A stretch of 64,000 nucleotides of DNA, from assembly GCA_000226015.1 (NCBI GenBank), contig JH153840.1, positions 1 through 64,000 of the forward strand, written 5' to 3'. This DNA is from Mnemiopsis leidyi. Its lineage: Eukaryota > Ctenophora > Tentaculata > Lobata > Bolinopsidae. Position numbers and translations under genes: made by a program. The notes beneath the pieces were generated by a model. The model did no database searches, was not told the origin of the DNA, and saw only the letters and a list, made by a program, of their open reading frames with translations. Numbering within the stretch: the first letter of the stretch is position 1; every line of letters starts with the position of its first letter. Of this stretch, positions 20,308 through 33,300 are shown one piece after another.

Positions 20308-23280
20308 CTGGACAAAATATAAAACACATACAAGGGAAGAGCTTTGCGGAAATTTGAGACTTTCTATATTACTTGTATCAACATCACTTCTCCTGTTTAA
20401 AATTCGAACTTCTAAAACAGCTGCAGGTTAAAAATCTCAATCCTGCTTGACTGCAATAATAATTGAAAGACAGAAACAAACCAAAGCGAAAGCTGCGTCC
20501 AAACTCTGCTCACATGCAAAACGCAGCGATCTGCCATGTGAAACAGTATGATATTAATTGACGTTGATACCGCTTCGTGTGATGCTTTAACTTATAATTG
20601 TCTATGCATTCAGGACCAAGGAACCATTGTAACGGGAGCAAATAATGAAACCGAATAACCCTGCAAAATTTAAATAGTGCACATCAATATGACAGCAACA
20701 AGAGGTCTGTCTCAATAGCAATTCTACATAAAAGTGAAACCATAACAAAATCTATTCAAATAATCTGATAGTAAGTTCAGAAGCGACCGCTAGTATCACG
20801 TGAAGGTAAGAACTTTACTAATAATGATACAGTAACATGAACAGTACCACCAGTTTCAGCTGAACAAGCTCTAAACAGTAAACGATCCATATTCGGTACA
20901 TGTTGGATCAGGTGCATGTCTCAGTTGTAACTGCGACGTGGAAAGATGGAAGACAACGAGACAAAATGTGGTTCAGGAGTATCTGATCAACAGTTAAAAC
21001 GAGGAAGCAAATCGAGGAAACGTAAATAAAAGTTTTTATATGTCTGAGATTATAGTGAGATTGGTTTTGCGGAAGATCAATGCAGGTGGTATCGCTCAAA
21101 CGTCTGTAAACTTTCTTAGCAACTAAATCGTGGGAAATAAAACTTATAAAAATAGGTAATTCAACCGTAATCGTGCTAAATAATATTGCAGACCAGCAAT
21201 TTTAGTTATTCGGTTCTTGCCAGCAATTTCAACATTTTATTAGAGGTGCAGCTGTACAGTAAAATATCTGAACGCCACTACAGCGGTGTCATGTGTAAAT
21301 TATTGGGTGATGAGAAGGACGTGGTTTCTTGCTGGAAGTAATAATGGGAAAAAGGAATGAAAGAAGTAAGGCACGGCGATCTTATAAAGCTCATTGACAT
21401 TCTAGATGAAGTGCCAGTCCAGTTTTACAGCTAGAAATTAGATCTTAATCGTGATTCGTACTCAGAGTCATGGAATCATGATAGATAGCCCCTGATTTGC
21501 ACAGATTGAAGTCTGATTGCGGATGATATGTCTCCTTTTGCAAAGTTAAATAAGCCACAGGAAAAATGAATTCAGATGAATTTCAGACAAATAAATTTCA
21601 AAAGGATAAATTTGGATGTGCACTTATAAAAGGTTATGTGTAATTATAGTGATGTGAATTTTGCCAAAGTGATAACGGGAAGATCACTGATCGTACCTAG
21701 ATTTAATAGTAGAAATATAATATGTGCAATTTTGATATTTTATCCAATATTTCTAGCTCAGAGTGTCGAACTATTGGTAGGGATTATGATTATTTCGTTT
21801 CTATCGCCTGTACGTAAAAAAGTAGCGTAAGAACTCAGAATCTAAAGAAAATTCACAAAAAGGATTACATTCAGGTTATTCGCTCAGATTCTTTGGCAAC
21901 AGGCATAAATAATAATACAGCAATAAGTTGAAAGTAATATTAAAAGTTCAACGTTTCTGACAATCCTGAATATAAACGATTTCATCATGTCAACCACCAT
22001 GTCGTCTATAACTTTACACTATAAAAAACCAAAAATCAAAATCCCTACCAGTAGTTCGTCGCACTGAGAATTGCCGGATAAAATATTAAAATGACACATA
22101 TTCTACCATAAAATCTAACCATATCATTATACTTGACTAAATCTGGTAGAAGTGCCAAGTTTCAATATTACAGTATTAGCGACTCTCTAAGCCTATATTC
22201 GGCATGGCTTAGAGAGAACCTAAATAAAAGGAAATGCTTATCAATTAACCCAACAGTAACCATCTACACCACTTGAGGTTCGATTTTTAAGGGCTTAAAA
22301 TTGTCAAATTTTCGTCAATTTTAAAGATGTTTATATCATTACAATAATACCTTGAATGTGACCCGTTTACACTGAATTTGAAAATCTCAAACTGTTTTCT
22401 TAATACCGCGAGTCATAGTGGTGCCAGTAAAATGGCAACTACAGTAACATAGAGCTTGCTACTTGTTAGACGTAAGATCCTGTTAGCTGTATAAGATACT
22501 ATCATAGAATTCGGATATACAATAGGTCTCCGTCTAGCTGGGAAAGCGGACTATCTGTTCTTAACTCAGTATCAAACCGTAATTGCATATTGCTTACGTG
22601 TACCGAAGGCTTTTCCTTCATTTGAAATTTCCAAGTGATTATGTGACTGAGTTGAATTAACTTGAGAACAAAATCATGTTGGAGAGAATCAGGTAAGCTG
22701 AGTAGGCAGCCATGGGGCATCACTGCAATCAGGTTCAAGGCCCAAGCTCACAGTAACGATTCAGCAAGCAACAAACAAAAACAGACACACACAAAGAGCC
22801 CACCAGAATTTGAATTCCCATTAATTAGATTAAATCCAAAAAATCAATTGATTATGCTCGAAATAAAAGCTTAAAATCACCTAAAAATTTAGAGCAGAAA
22901 AACAACTGTCAAGAACACAGCAGATCACAATTAGATACGACGCAGTACAGATGCTCCCTTTCTCCTTTTCGAGTGGCTAAGTGACATATTGCATAGCTGT
23001 CACAAGAAATACTATCAGAGTAGACATGGCGTGGACTAATGCTCCTTATGAGCGATCCCCTTTTAAACATTAAATATTAATGTGTATAGATCTTTAACAC
23101 TTGATAGGCTATTAAAAGTTTTAATATGGGAGCAGAGTGTATGGCATCTATAAATATCTGACCCCAGCAACAAAAACAACTTTTTTCTGCGATCACAGAG
23201 ACACAACCAGTTCTTTAAATTCATTAACGTTTCATCAGAAGGAGCACAGAGCTCGACAAGCAACCACTTACCAACTTTAC
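20308..23280. other. RhoGEF upstream intron or intergenic DNA
   Basis: No confident exon is seen. Short open frames on both strands lack splice context. A small hairpin lies at about 22178-22213 (CTCTCTAAGCC paired with GGCTTAGAGAG). Confidence 0.4.
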
Positions 23281-23411
23281 ACAGACTTTCCAGCTCCGAC
23301 AGTATCAATCAAATCGAGCCTGCTGCAGATCCAGGGTGAACAATTCATAAACACACTCTCCGTAAACACGTTACCCTTAAGAACCGACAGGTCCAGCGAA
23401 CCCATACACAT
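23281..23411 (-). CDS. Candidate first coding exon of the RhoGEF
   Basis: On the minus strand, ATG at 23411 (a second in-frame ATG lies at 23405) opens a frame of 43 codons plus two bases before T|GTAAAG at 23280. An in-frame TAA directly precedes the ATG. The phase (2) is exactly what exon 20307-20237 needs, and the joined protein would be 751 residues. The translated segment (begins MCMGSLDLSVLKGNVF) has no known motif and the donor is only fair. A better-looking GTAAGT 14 bases downstream would run through a stop. Confidence 0.3.
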
Positions 23412-24141
23412 TTAGAAATTTCATTAACATGAAGCTCAACATTTTGGAGGCACTAAATGATTTCATTAATGGACGCTGGCACGGCACAACCACTGAAATT
23501 GCTCTGTATTTAATTTAATTGTCATCGATCAGTTGCATGACAGGACCTCCTGTGCACAACGGATAGTCCATTAAGAAGGAGCTCTTCCAACTTAGCCCTG
23601 TCTGGATCTGGGTTGGTGATTGGTGCTTATTAAACGTTTAATACCGACCACCTTATTTTAAGTTTACCACATTTGGGCTGATTCTTTGTACCTTAAAGAC
23701 TGATAGTCATGGCTCATGCTTACTCTCGGTTGATCTATGTAGCTTATCCCAAAATTTTCGACAATCCAGTATCATTAATTATTTAATTATACTAAAACCG
23801 GTTCTATAGCTAACGCAATTGGATTTCACGTTGGTAGTCCTCAAAGAAGCACGTTAAGAAAAGCAAATAAGAAGCAGTGAACGACAACAGTGCTGCAGAA
23901 GCAGTTCAGTCAACCTAAATGTGTTTACAACCAAGGCATGCAGACTGGCATCAAGACAACCCAAATTAACATAGAGCATGGTAAATGCCACCAAACATAG
24001 CCCGTTTAATATGAGACGCCGAATCAGTACAGGGCAATTTCAGCTGATGTATGTCGAATATATTGATGATTTGTAGCTGCGTTTAAACGTCGTTATCAAA
24101 CCAAAGGAAGAAAGGTTAAGGTGATGTAAGGACGTTTGAAA

Positions 24142-24220
24142 GATAAAATTAACAAGAACTAAGAGCACTTTGCTCAGTAAATGATGGAGAAAAGTGCTCT
24201 GAGTTCTTGTTAATTTTATC
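24142..24220. repeat. Long near-perfect hairpin (foldback)
   Basis: The arms 24142-24171 and 24191-24220 (left arm begins GATAAAATTAACAAGAACTA) pair over 30 bases with about one mismatch, around a 19-base loop. The length and perfection exceed chance in AT-rich DNA. It is a miniature foldback element or a hairpin RNA source. Confidence 0.75.
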
Positions 24221-27200
24221 CTAGTTTCGTCTGGTCCCTGACAGTAATTAAACAGGAAAGCGACTTAAAAATAAACACGTCGAGACAACTGAGAAGCATT
24301 AAAAGCGCCACATTAGTCCACCAAATACTTTGACTATGAATCACCTTTTTCAAAATACCCGAGTGGTGTAATAACCTAATGGGAAATGCCCTGTAGTAGT
24401 TAACACTGCTGCTGTAATACCAAAACGGTACTCATTTATTCTGCTCATTTGGAAGGAGCATTCAATGCCAAAATGATGCCAAATATGGGTCCAGAGCCGA
24501 TAAAATAATCCGGAGATTATAGAGAGCGCCCCATGTCATAGATAATCGAGGGCTGGCCTTGGTAACGGACGAAAGCACGGAAGAGACTACACGTAATACT
24601 ATATGTGTGGAAATAATGAAAGCAGCTGCCAAGAAGAATAGAATGAGAGAATGAGAAATAGAAAGAGAGCAGGAGAGCCGTTTTTGATCGGATACTACAT
24701 GCTGCCCTATAATTGCTCAATCAGATACTTCTGAATGTACAGCACATTGCAAATATGTTGAATGGTTTTAAAGCAGATCTCCTGAGAAAGATGGAGCTGA
24801 TATTTTCACTAGTTTAGTTAGTGGAGAAGCTGTTATCTGCGGTCCGCAAGGCGGCCTGTGAGCGGGCTGGGGGTATGAGGGCGTGGTAGCAAACTATCCA
24901 AATATGAATAACCAAAAATAACAGCCCTTACTTGACATTTGTTGCAGCGTTCGGTTTTGGACTTCTATTGTTTCATTTACACTCCAATATGGATCGTTCA
25001 AGTTTCAACCCTCTTCCCTCAGAAAAAGTACCGAATCATATAGAAGTATAAACTAAAGTCAATATCAAAGGAACATAAACCAAAGTCCCGGCCAATAGTA
25101 GATTGGGATGAAAGGATACTATGGAATCAAACACCGGCAAATCATAGGCAATCGTCAAGATTATAATTATACGCACTTCCCACTGCTCAATGACAAAAGG
25201 GTGCGAATCATTACTTTGTAGTCGACCATTCATTGCAATGTGTACAGACGACACTCGCCAAATTATACAATTACATCTGACGGGATCGATGATTCGTGAG
25301 TTGATTACAAAGAGATAGTCAGACTTTTAGAACATTTTCTAAGATGATTTCTTGATGAAATATGAAATTGTGCCTGCCACGAATTGAGACTTTAAGGCAT
25401 GCTGAAACAAATAACAAGAAAGCATGAACGATCCACAGAAAGTCATATATTTTTTTGAAACCCTAACACACAGCAGGATGCAAGTATAAAGACAACCGAT
25501 GCCGAACATGAAGAGATAGCTATATAGATATTGTGTAGCAGTGACCTAGCACAACCCGGGCTTGCACGTCACTACTTTTTCTTTATCGACCATTGTGCAG
25601 TGAGCAGTGTGCACAAGCACAACAGATACGCCCTACTGCACGTGAGCACTGTGCAACCAACTCCTTAAATCTTGAACACATTGCAAGATTTAATTTGCAT
25701 CACAAATCTGAAAATTATTATTAGAAAAAAAGTTTTGCAGGGAAAAATCATACACATGGTTGTCCCTGAAAGACGTCAAAGTAAAAAATTTTCAGGATTA
25801 TTTTTCAGAAAGATAAAGATTTGACGGTCAGAGTAGCACGAACGATAGAAGGTGTGCCCTAAAAGTCAAACAGGAACGCCCAATACCTAGAAAAGTGCTG
25901 ACGTGCAGAAAGGGAACACCTTGGCCATCAATTCGATCTACCTCCTTCAAATCTATACAGCTTGAGGATCATACAGGATCTGACTATATACATAAACTCA
26001 GTCAGCCCCTTTGAGGGAGGCAGATATGGATGTCTTTGTTTAAAAAGAAAGCTATTTTATATGGATGTATTTGTTTAATTGTTGTTTGTTATTGTTGGTT
26101 GTACACAGAACAAAAGATCGTCTTATAGTTATGTAAAATCGTTTTTTTAAGAATTGGGTCTTTAATAATTAAAAAGAGTTAATTAAAAGCAGAAATTGTC
26201 GAAACTTCATGTAAAAATGAAGTACAACATTCTTATAACAATTTTAAAATTTAAGGTGAAGGACGGCTCAATAAAGGCTATATTGCCGAAATTGTGACGT
26301 TTGATACTGCAAATTTAAGAATGTAACACACTAGGGGTTCACAGTGTATGACACTGGGTTAGATTTATTAGGTTGTTCCATTAAAATTGTCAATATCTGT
26401 ACATTTTATTTTCATTTTAACCCAAAAACCGAAACAGTGTAGTTAAATTCATTTTCTGTTGTGGTTAAGTAGTGCTTAGTTGCAAAAGTGGCGGTCAAGT
26501 TTATAAAATTCAAGTAAAATGGGTTTATCATAATCGACTGAGAAGTTCGAATTATTTCAATAGCTCTGAGAAGAATCGATATATCGTAAATGGTTGATTC
26601 TATGGTCTTTGGTCCTTTTGCCTGACGTTGACAAGCCTGCTGCTGCGCAGCGGCAGCCCTGCGAGGCGCATTCCTAGTTTCAACATAAATTTTTCGAATG
26701 TGAAACGGGTTGCATGTGCAACGCGAATCTATGGTCATTCTAGTACCTTTCTCGGTAAGACGGAGGTAAGACCATACTGCAATAGACCAGTTCAGTACAA
26801 AAAAACCCCCGTTAAAAATCGGAATTTCAAAACTTAACGATGGCGTTTAAACAATTTTATTCGAACCAACAAATATTCTTTATGTGGTTGAGGTTCAGGT
26901 GGAGCATAAAGACATTGTCGTTATTAATCTATGAATCTAGAAAAGCAATTTTGAAATGGAAAATGCAAACTCCCTGCCCAAGATAACTCATTCAGTATGT
27001 CATCAACATAAATCAGAATGAAAGTAATAGCCGATATCTCTAAAAAGCTGCAATATCAAAAAATAATGTCGGAAGAAGACAGAACTTTCACGCTGAAATA
27101 CCAACCAACTAACCCACAACTGTTACCATGGAGACGATGGTAAATACATTGCTTAAAAACGAAACCAAAGTACCACCATGCTAGGGTGATTACCTTAAGA

Positions 27201-27837
27201 GGCTAAAAGCAACATGCTTGTAACTAAGTAAATCTCTGTTCCATTTCCCCGGAAGTACCTTACTATCTAATTTAGACGGACAATCTTTGTAAAAAGTTTG
27301 GAAACGGACATTTCCTCTATATAAACCCTCTTAATTTATGGTTGTCGAAATTACCAAGTTGTAAGTTATATTAGCGTCGACAGCTTGACAGGTACGAACG
27401 GTACTTGTCCGAAATGGAGTACTGGAGTAGACAAACACCACATTGTCGGCTATTAGCTGTATGGGATAAACGTATATATGTGATCATATAACTGCGCTGA
27501 TTTCACGTACACATTAAGTGCTATCAAGTATCAGAATATGGAGTATGGAACATCATAACATATACGCAAAGAATTTACTTCAACTGAAAATATACTGCTT
27601 TGATGCAAAATATTAGATAGAGGATTTACTTTAATCCGTTAAATTGCCCGAGACCGTAATTCTTGGAAACAGTAAATCGAAAGAATTCGTTCACACAAGG
27701 TATAATATTTCATGCAAGATCATTTTAACAATTGTTTTAAACAGCGTTTTGGTATTTACCGCTTGTTAAGAGTGGTCCAGACACGATTAAACCATCCTTT
27801 GCTTAATTGAGTGAGCAGGCAGGAGTATGAACCTAGT

Positions 27838-28015
27838 GGCAACCTGCCTCGTAGCTAGTGGCAATCAGCCTCGTAGCTAGTGGCAACCAGCCTCGTATCT
27901 AGTGGCAACCAGCCTCGTAACAATTGTGACAACCAGCCTCGTATCTAGTGGCAACCAGCTTAAAATTTTATAGCTGGTAGTAGTGGCAACCAGCCTCGTA
28001 GATATTGGCACTTAG
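27838..28015. repeat. 22-23 bp minisatellite (AGTGGCAACCAGCCTCGTA)
   Basis: There are about seven units with small substitutions, interrupted once by an AT-rich insert (about 27960-27985). Confidence 0.85.
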
Positions 28016-29097
28016 TGGCTGCCGGCCTCACGACAACGGACTATCCAACAAGGAAGTAGCGGGCGCAGGAAACAACGCCGACAATGCAAATCGACTGATC
28101 AAGCTTTTATAGCCACCAGGCACAATAGAATAAAGTATAAACCAGGGAATACATGTTAATCATCGAGGGATAGACAGAGTTCTACGTCGACATCGCTTGT
28201 GAGCTACTTAATTTGATTGCTTGCAAAAGTTAGCCGAGTTAGCCGAGGATTTTCGGCAAGAAGTTGATTTGTCAAACACGTTTGAATAGTAAAGCTTGGC
28301 ATGAGTATTGTTAAACTCAAATAAAGACATGTCCACTTATCCAAATGAAATACATGTCTAAATTAAAATATGGGACACAAAATTTTCATGTTGCTTTAAC
28401 GAAACGATTCTTGTCAATAACTATCATTTTGACCCAAACAAAGCCAGAGCATCATTATAAGAAGAAAGTAACCGATTGTTCCTGTTCTGCATAAAATAGT
28501 ATTTCATTTATGCCATGACTTACAAACGCTAATCTCTAAGTCCGCATAACACACATACAATTGATACAAATTACCGCGCGATAATACACTTAAATAGCCA
28601 AATTTGGGGATAACAATCAAATTCACATCCCTCATATGGTTATGAAAGGGAATATTGAAACGGGTGCAATTTTCTCCATTTGTCAACCCATTGATATGGA
28701 GGTCGAGAGAGGCTGCCAACTTTACTGGCTCAAAACTGTTCCATACTACTTCTACAAGTTTGGAAAACTTCTAGCTCACTAGGCATGTAGCCAGGATTGT
28801 CTTCCAGGGAGGTCTAGCAGTCCCGCCCCTTCTTTCGTGCCAACTATAATATACTATCTTAAAGAGATACTGCAATGATAGAGTTAAAGCTATTAGCTCT
28901 AAGTCTGTTGTATACAAAGGGTATAAAATGTACTAATTACATCCTTTATACTGACCTCGTCTATGTAAAGTAAGAGTATATAGGGCCTCTTTAAGAGCGT
29001 GATTTTGGCCCAGCATGTCTATAATCTGACAAATTTTGTCAAATTGTATAATTTGTTGAAGTTACGGATTAATAGTAATGAACTGATTTGTCAAATA

Positions 29098-29649
29098 CAG
29101 TAAACCCTCGATTTACCGGGCCTCTCGGGGGAAAGGGTTGAGGCCCGGTAAATAGAGGGGCCCGGTAAATAGAATTTGACCAAAATATGGCCTAATTTTG
29201 GCCAAAAATAGTAACTTAAGTTATTGACAGTTATACGTAAACATTTCTGATCAAATTTGTTGATAAAAGTGATCTTTGAGGGTGTATCACGTGTGCCGGT
29301 GCCTGCTATTGAAAGCTCATATCCCATGGCCTTGTCCGACTCTTAATTGATCTTACATATCGTGCCATCGGCGTATGCGATAACGTCAAGCTGATACACG
29401 ATCGTGTGCTGGACTGTTGTCAAGCATCTCGTCTATCTTTATTAGGGCAGTATAGCATGCTTTAATTGGGTACAGAAGGAGCCGTATAATGTAACAACCA
29501 TGGGATAACAAGCTTTGACATGTGACACGCAAATAAAGGACGGGAAAAATTTTTGTGTGAAAATATTAAAAAATTTCGGGGGAAAGGAAGGAGGCCCGGT
29601 AAATAGAGGGACACGGTAAATAGAAGCCCGGTAAATCGAGGGTTTACTG
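29098..29649. mobile_element. Decayed pogo/Tigger-type DNA transposon
   Basis: Identical 24-bp terminal inverted repeats begin CAGTAAACCCTCGATTTACC and are flanked by TA on both sides (29096-29097 and 29650-29651), the target duplication of the Tc1/mariner-pogo group. Subterminal GCCCGGTAAATAGA motifs repeat inside both ends. On the minus strand at 29404-29424 the codons read LDNSPAH, matching the LDNAPAH catalytic motif of DDE_1 (pogo/Tigger) transposases, followed by a stop a few codons later. At 552 bp it is an internally deleted, non-autonomous remnant; intact ends suggest fairly recent activity. Confidence 0.88.
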
Positions 29650-30343
29650 TATGTAGTTTTCAAGTTTGTGTGTTTAGGATAGTATATTAGTAGTTTTTAA
29701 TCGTTTTTATTTTTAATGTTATAAAATGACAATCAAAGCCATGCTGATCACCGAATTTTTGAACGTAGCTATATTTCTAATCAATCGTATAAAAATTAAG
29801 CATCCTGATCCGTAATAAATTGAAGTTAACGAAAACACACGGAAATTAGAAACGGGTGACATTTATTATCAGTTTACCGCTTTGCAACATAGAAATAGAA
29901 TTTACAGTTTTATATTGATACCGTAAAAAATTTAATTAGATGATGTTACAACCGATAAGAGGTTCAATGATAAGAGAGAAACAGTTAAATTTAAAGGAAT
30001 TTTACCTATAGCCGTCACAGGGGAAATAAGTCAGTGAAAATCCAAAAAATTTGCCAAAAAAATGCAATTTAGCTATCTAGCAAGTTTGTTTGGGTTTTTA
30101 GCCCAAATCTTGATTGAAAAAAAACCAAACAAGTTATGCGACAAATTTAAAAGTGCAGTGTTTTGGCTACAACCCGCTTCCTTGTTTTGCCTTATCTGGT
30201 CCCCTGCTACACGGCTTGTAAACAGGAATCAGAAAAGGTCGCCCATGTGGGCCAACGCGCCGTGCTTTCAGCTATACAACACATGGATAATCAGTAAACA
30301 CACAATATAAACCCCGATTTATCCACAACATACTGAAACTTAC

Positions 30344-33300
30344 AAGCGGGGGATCGAGTGTGCTCTCGACCATGGAGGCACTACGGGAAGCATATCGTAC
30401 AGGCGGTCTGCGCACACTGCTAGCTTGCACGTGCAGCTCCCCGAGCGGGTCTTGGTTCGGGTCGGAGGTACGGCGTGACCCGAGATCTCTCTCTGATATT
30501 TCCGAGTGGGTCGGGTCCGAGCAGACGGACCAGGAAGAGCCGATACCACGTATCTGCAACAATTGTGTGCAGGTTGTCATGGTAACAATGAGGGGATCCA
30601 GGTTGCCATGGTAACAATGAGGGAGAGAAGGTTGCCGTGGAAACAAATGAGGGGGTGCAGGTTGCCATGGTAACAATGAGGGGGTCCAGGTTGCCATGGT
30701 AACGATGAGAGGGACAAGGTTGCCATGGTAACAATGAGAGGGACAAGGTTGCCGTGGTAACAAATGAGGGGTGCGGGTTGTCATGGCGACAATGAGGGGG
30801 TCCAGGTTGCCATCAGCCATGGTAACAATGTGGGGTCCTGATTGCAATAGTAACAATGAGGGAGTCCTGGTTGCCATGGTAGCAATGAGGGGGACAAGGT
30901 TGCCGTGGCAACAAATGAGTGGTCCTAGTTGCCATGGCAACAGTAAGGGGATCCAGGTAGCCGTTGTAACAATAAGGGGGTCCCGGTTGCCATTGTTAAA
31001 ATGAAGGGGTCCAGGCTGTCATGGTAACACTAACAATGAGGGGGCCGTGGTTTCCATGGTAAAAATGAAGGGTCCTGGTTGCAATGGTAACAATGTGGGG
31101 TCCCTGGTTGCCATGGTAACAATTAAGGGGTCCAGTTTGCCATTATAACAATGAGAGGGTCCAGATCGCCATGGTAACGCGAGTGGGCTGAATCTGTGGC
31201 GCGCAGTGAGCTAGGGTTTATCTCGTTTAACTTGATTTTCACGCTTGTTTTTCAAGCAACGTTAGTATATTCGCGCAAGTACGAACAAATAGAAACACGC
31301 AAACGTATAAGCGGAACACGCTAAAACTTTTTAGTTAACATCCGGAAGAAAGAATGTCACGATTTTTAGAGCACATTATAGCCGATAGTGTGTTTTCGTT
31401 GCGGTCTATAACGATCATGGAGAAAATAAGGTCATGTTTATATTTATTGAGATTGAAGTGAAAAGTGAAAACCATGATCACATTGAAAACAGTAATTTTC
31501 TTGTAGTCTCATAGTCATATAATGAGGTCCGAGGAAGACGAGAAAAAATCACGACCAGAAATGGCACTTATCGTTATACTTTTAATCAGAGTGGACCATT
31601 TTAGGGCGTAAGAAATTAAAATAATTAGCAGCTGGTTATGGCGCAATTGTAAGATTGCACATGATGGCACAGAATCCTGTGAAATAGCTTTAATTTTGTG
31701 AAGGTGGTCTGTCACTCAATACTTTCATAAGAAATTAGTACTACTGGGATTCAAAAATTGACTAACTTAACATCATTCAGCCCGGTACCTAAATGTAAGT
31801 TAAAGTAATAGAGGTACAAATTTATCAGATAAAATAAGCAATAAGCAAATTTGTTTTATCTTAAATCCTAGGTAATCCCAGCTTAAATTTTCTGGCAGTC
31901 ATTGGCATAAACCTACCAAACATGGAAAATATGACGCACAACTATTAATCGAATCTTTAATGTTTAATCCACCAATGAAGCTACAGCGTCTAGACGACTA
32001 ACGCAACTAGTACAATCTTACTCTCACTACGTGTATATTTGCACTCATGACTGTAAATATATTTACTCTTTACCATGTGTGTTAACATGTGAATAGGAGT
32101 TATGAGTAGGACAACTTACTTAAAATTACATTATATTATTAAACCTCACAATATTTTACTTTACGTCACAATAATGCACCTAACTTCTTGACTATAATTA
32201 TAAAATACCCAATTTTACTCCCTACATAGAACTGAAAATGACCAGTATACTTCCTAACCAAAACCATAGTTGGTTCGTATAACGCACTTTTTAAAAGTAA
32301 CGCACTTAACGTACTTTTTCCCGAAAAATTAACACACGAACCATGGCTATGACAAAAGCCACTCACCTCTTCAATAGCAGAGAGAGAGGAGGAGTAGGAG
32401 AAGGTGTTGTAGTGGGTAAACAGAGAGTCTCGGTTTAACAGAGTGTGGGCTCGCCACTTTCTGCACGCCTCAATAAACATGCTCAACAAGACAATACAAC
32501 CACGACACGAGTCAATGAATATATTCGATACCTACTACCTCCCTTCCCCTCTCTCTCTCTTGGCTATGAACCAGTTTTCAGACGGTTGTAGTTACTGCTG
32601 GCTTATAAATCAAGTTTTGCAGACACGGGGGCCAGGGGAATGTGATTACAGGAGCTGAGGTTAGCGGATCGAGTGAGAAGGGAGACAGGAGAAGAGGGGT
32701 GCATGCAGGAGGAGGGGGAGGTCCGGGCTGGGGGGAAGTTAGGGGGGGTAATTCCTCTCTTCGCTCCATATTGGATTACCTGCACTATCTAATCCTCCTA
32801 TCGCATTAGATGTCGCGATGAGGTAAGAAATAAAAGTAATGTGGTGGAAACTGTCGAAGGATCAGATGTTGGTTACATATGAGAATGAATGTGGTGGTAG
32901 TATCGGTATTGAATTACTTGTATCCGGATTGCCGATTGATAATTGTATCGGACGCTCAAATAGTGGGAAATGAATTGTAGATTTAAAAGCGGAACGAGTA
33001 GAATGGAGGTTTCCACCTGTGCAGTGATGAGACTTCAAGACAAGATAAAAATGTACAACTATATTTCATATTGCACCGAATAATAAAACCTTGACATATA
33101 CGAAAAGTAACCAACCTCGGTCCAATTTAAAGCAAGAAGATGAAAAGCTATAGTGAGTGACTAACGTTGGATCAAGTTTAAATAGCAAGTCCTAACAAAC
33201 AGGGTGGTCATATAAATAGGAGTTGTGTTTTGATTGACACACTAAAGCGCTCAGAAGCTCAAACATCGGACAATAAGAATATAAGTTTCACTGCATAGTC

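Larger units (their letters stand above)
23412..30343. other. Gene-poor region between the two minus-strand genes
   Basis: I find no confident gene in about 7 kb. Contents include a perfect-arm hairpin (24142-24220), a minisatellite (27838-28015), and the pogo-like transposon (29098-29649). Also present are an 88-codon open frame around 28504-28770 (-) and a 108-codon frame at 26412-26738 (-), neither with recognisable motifs or splice context. The 3' end of the gene at 30344-47004 may lie here. Confidence 0.45.

Noticed and set aside
26412-26738. 108-codon minus-strand ORF with an Ala/Gln-rich stretch
   Set aside because: The biased stretch is a short GCAGC-rich patch; the rest is AT-driven and no neighbours or splice sites support it.
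28504-28770. 88-codon minus-strand open frame
   Set aside because: No start codon, clear splice sites or known motif; length is within chance for this composition.
30372-30614. Plus-strand 84-codon ORF with GC-rich codons
   Set aside because: The same bases on the minus strand form an exon with good acceptor and donor in phase with eight others; the plus frame then runs into the minisatellite. It is a shadow.
30272-30940. 222-codon minus-strand ORF
   Set aside because: Over half of it is translation of the 30-bp minisatellite. Only the 30344-30553 part is kept as an exon.
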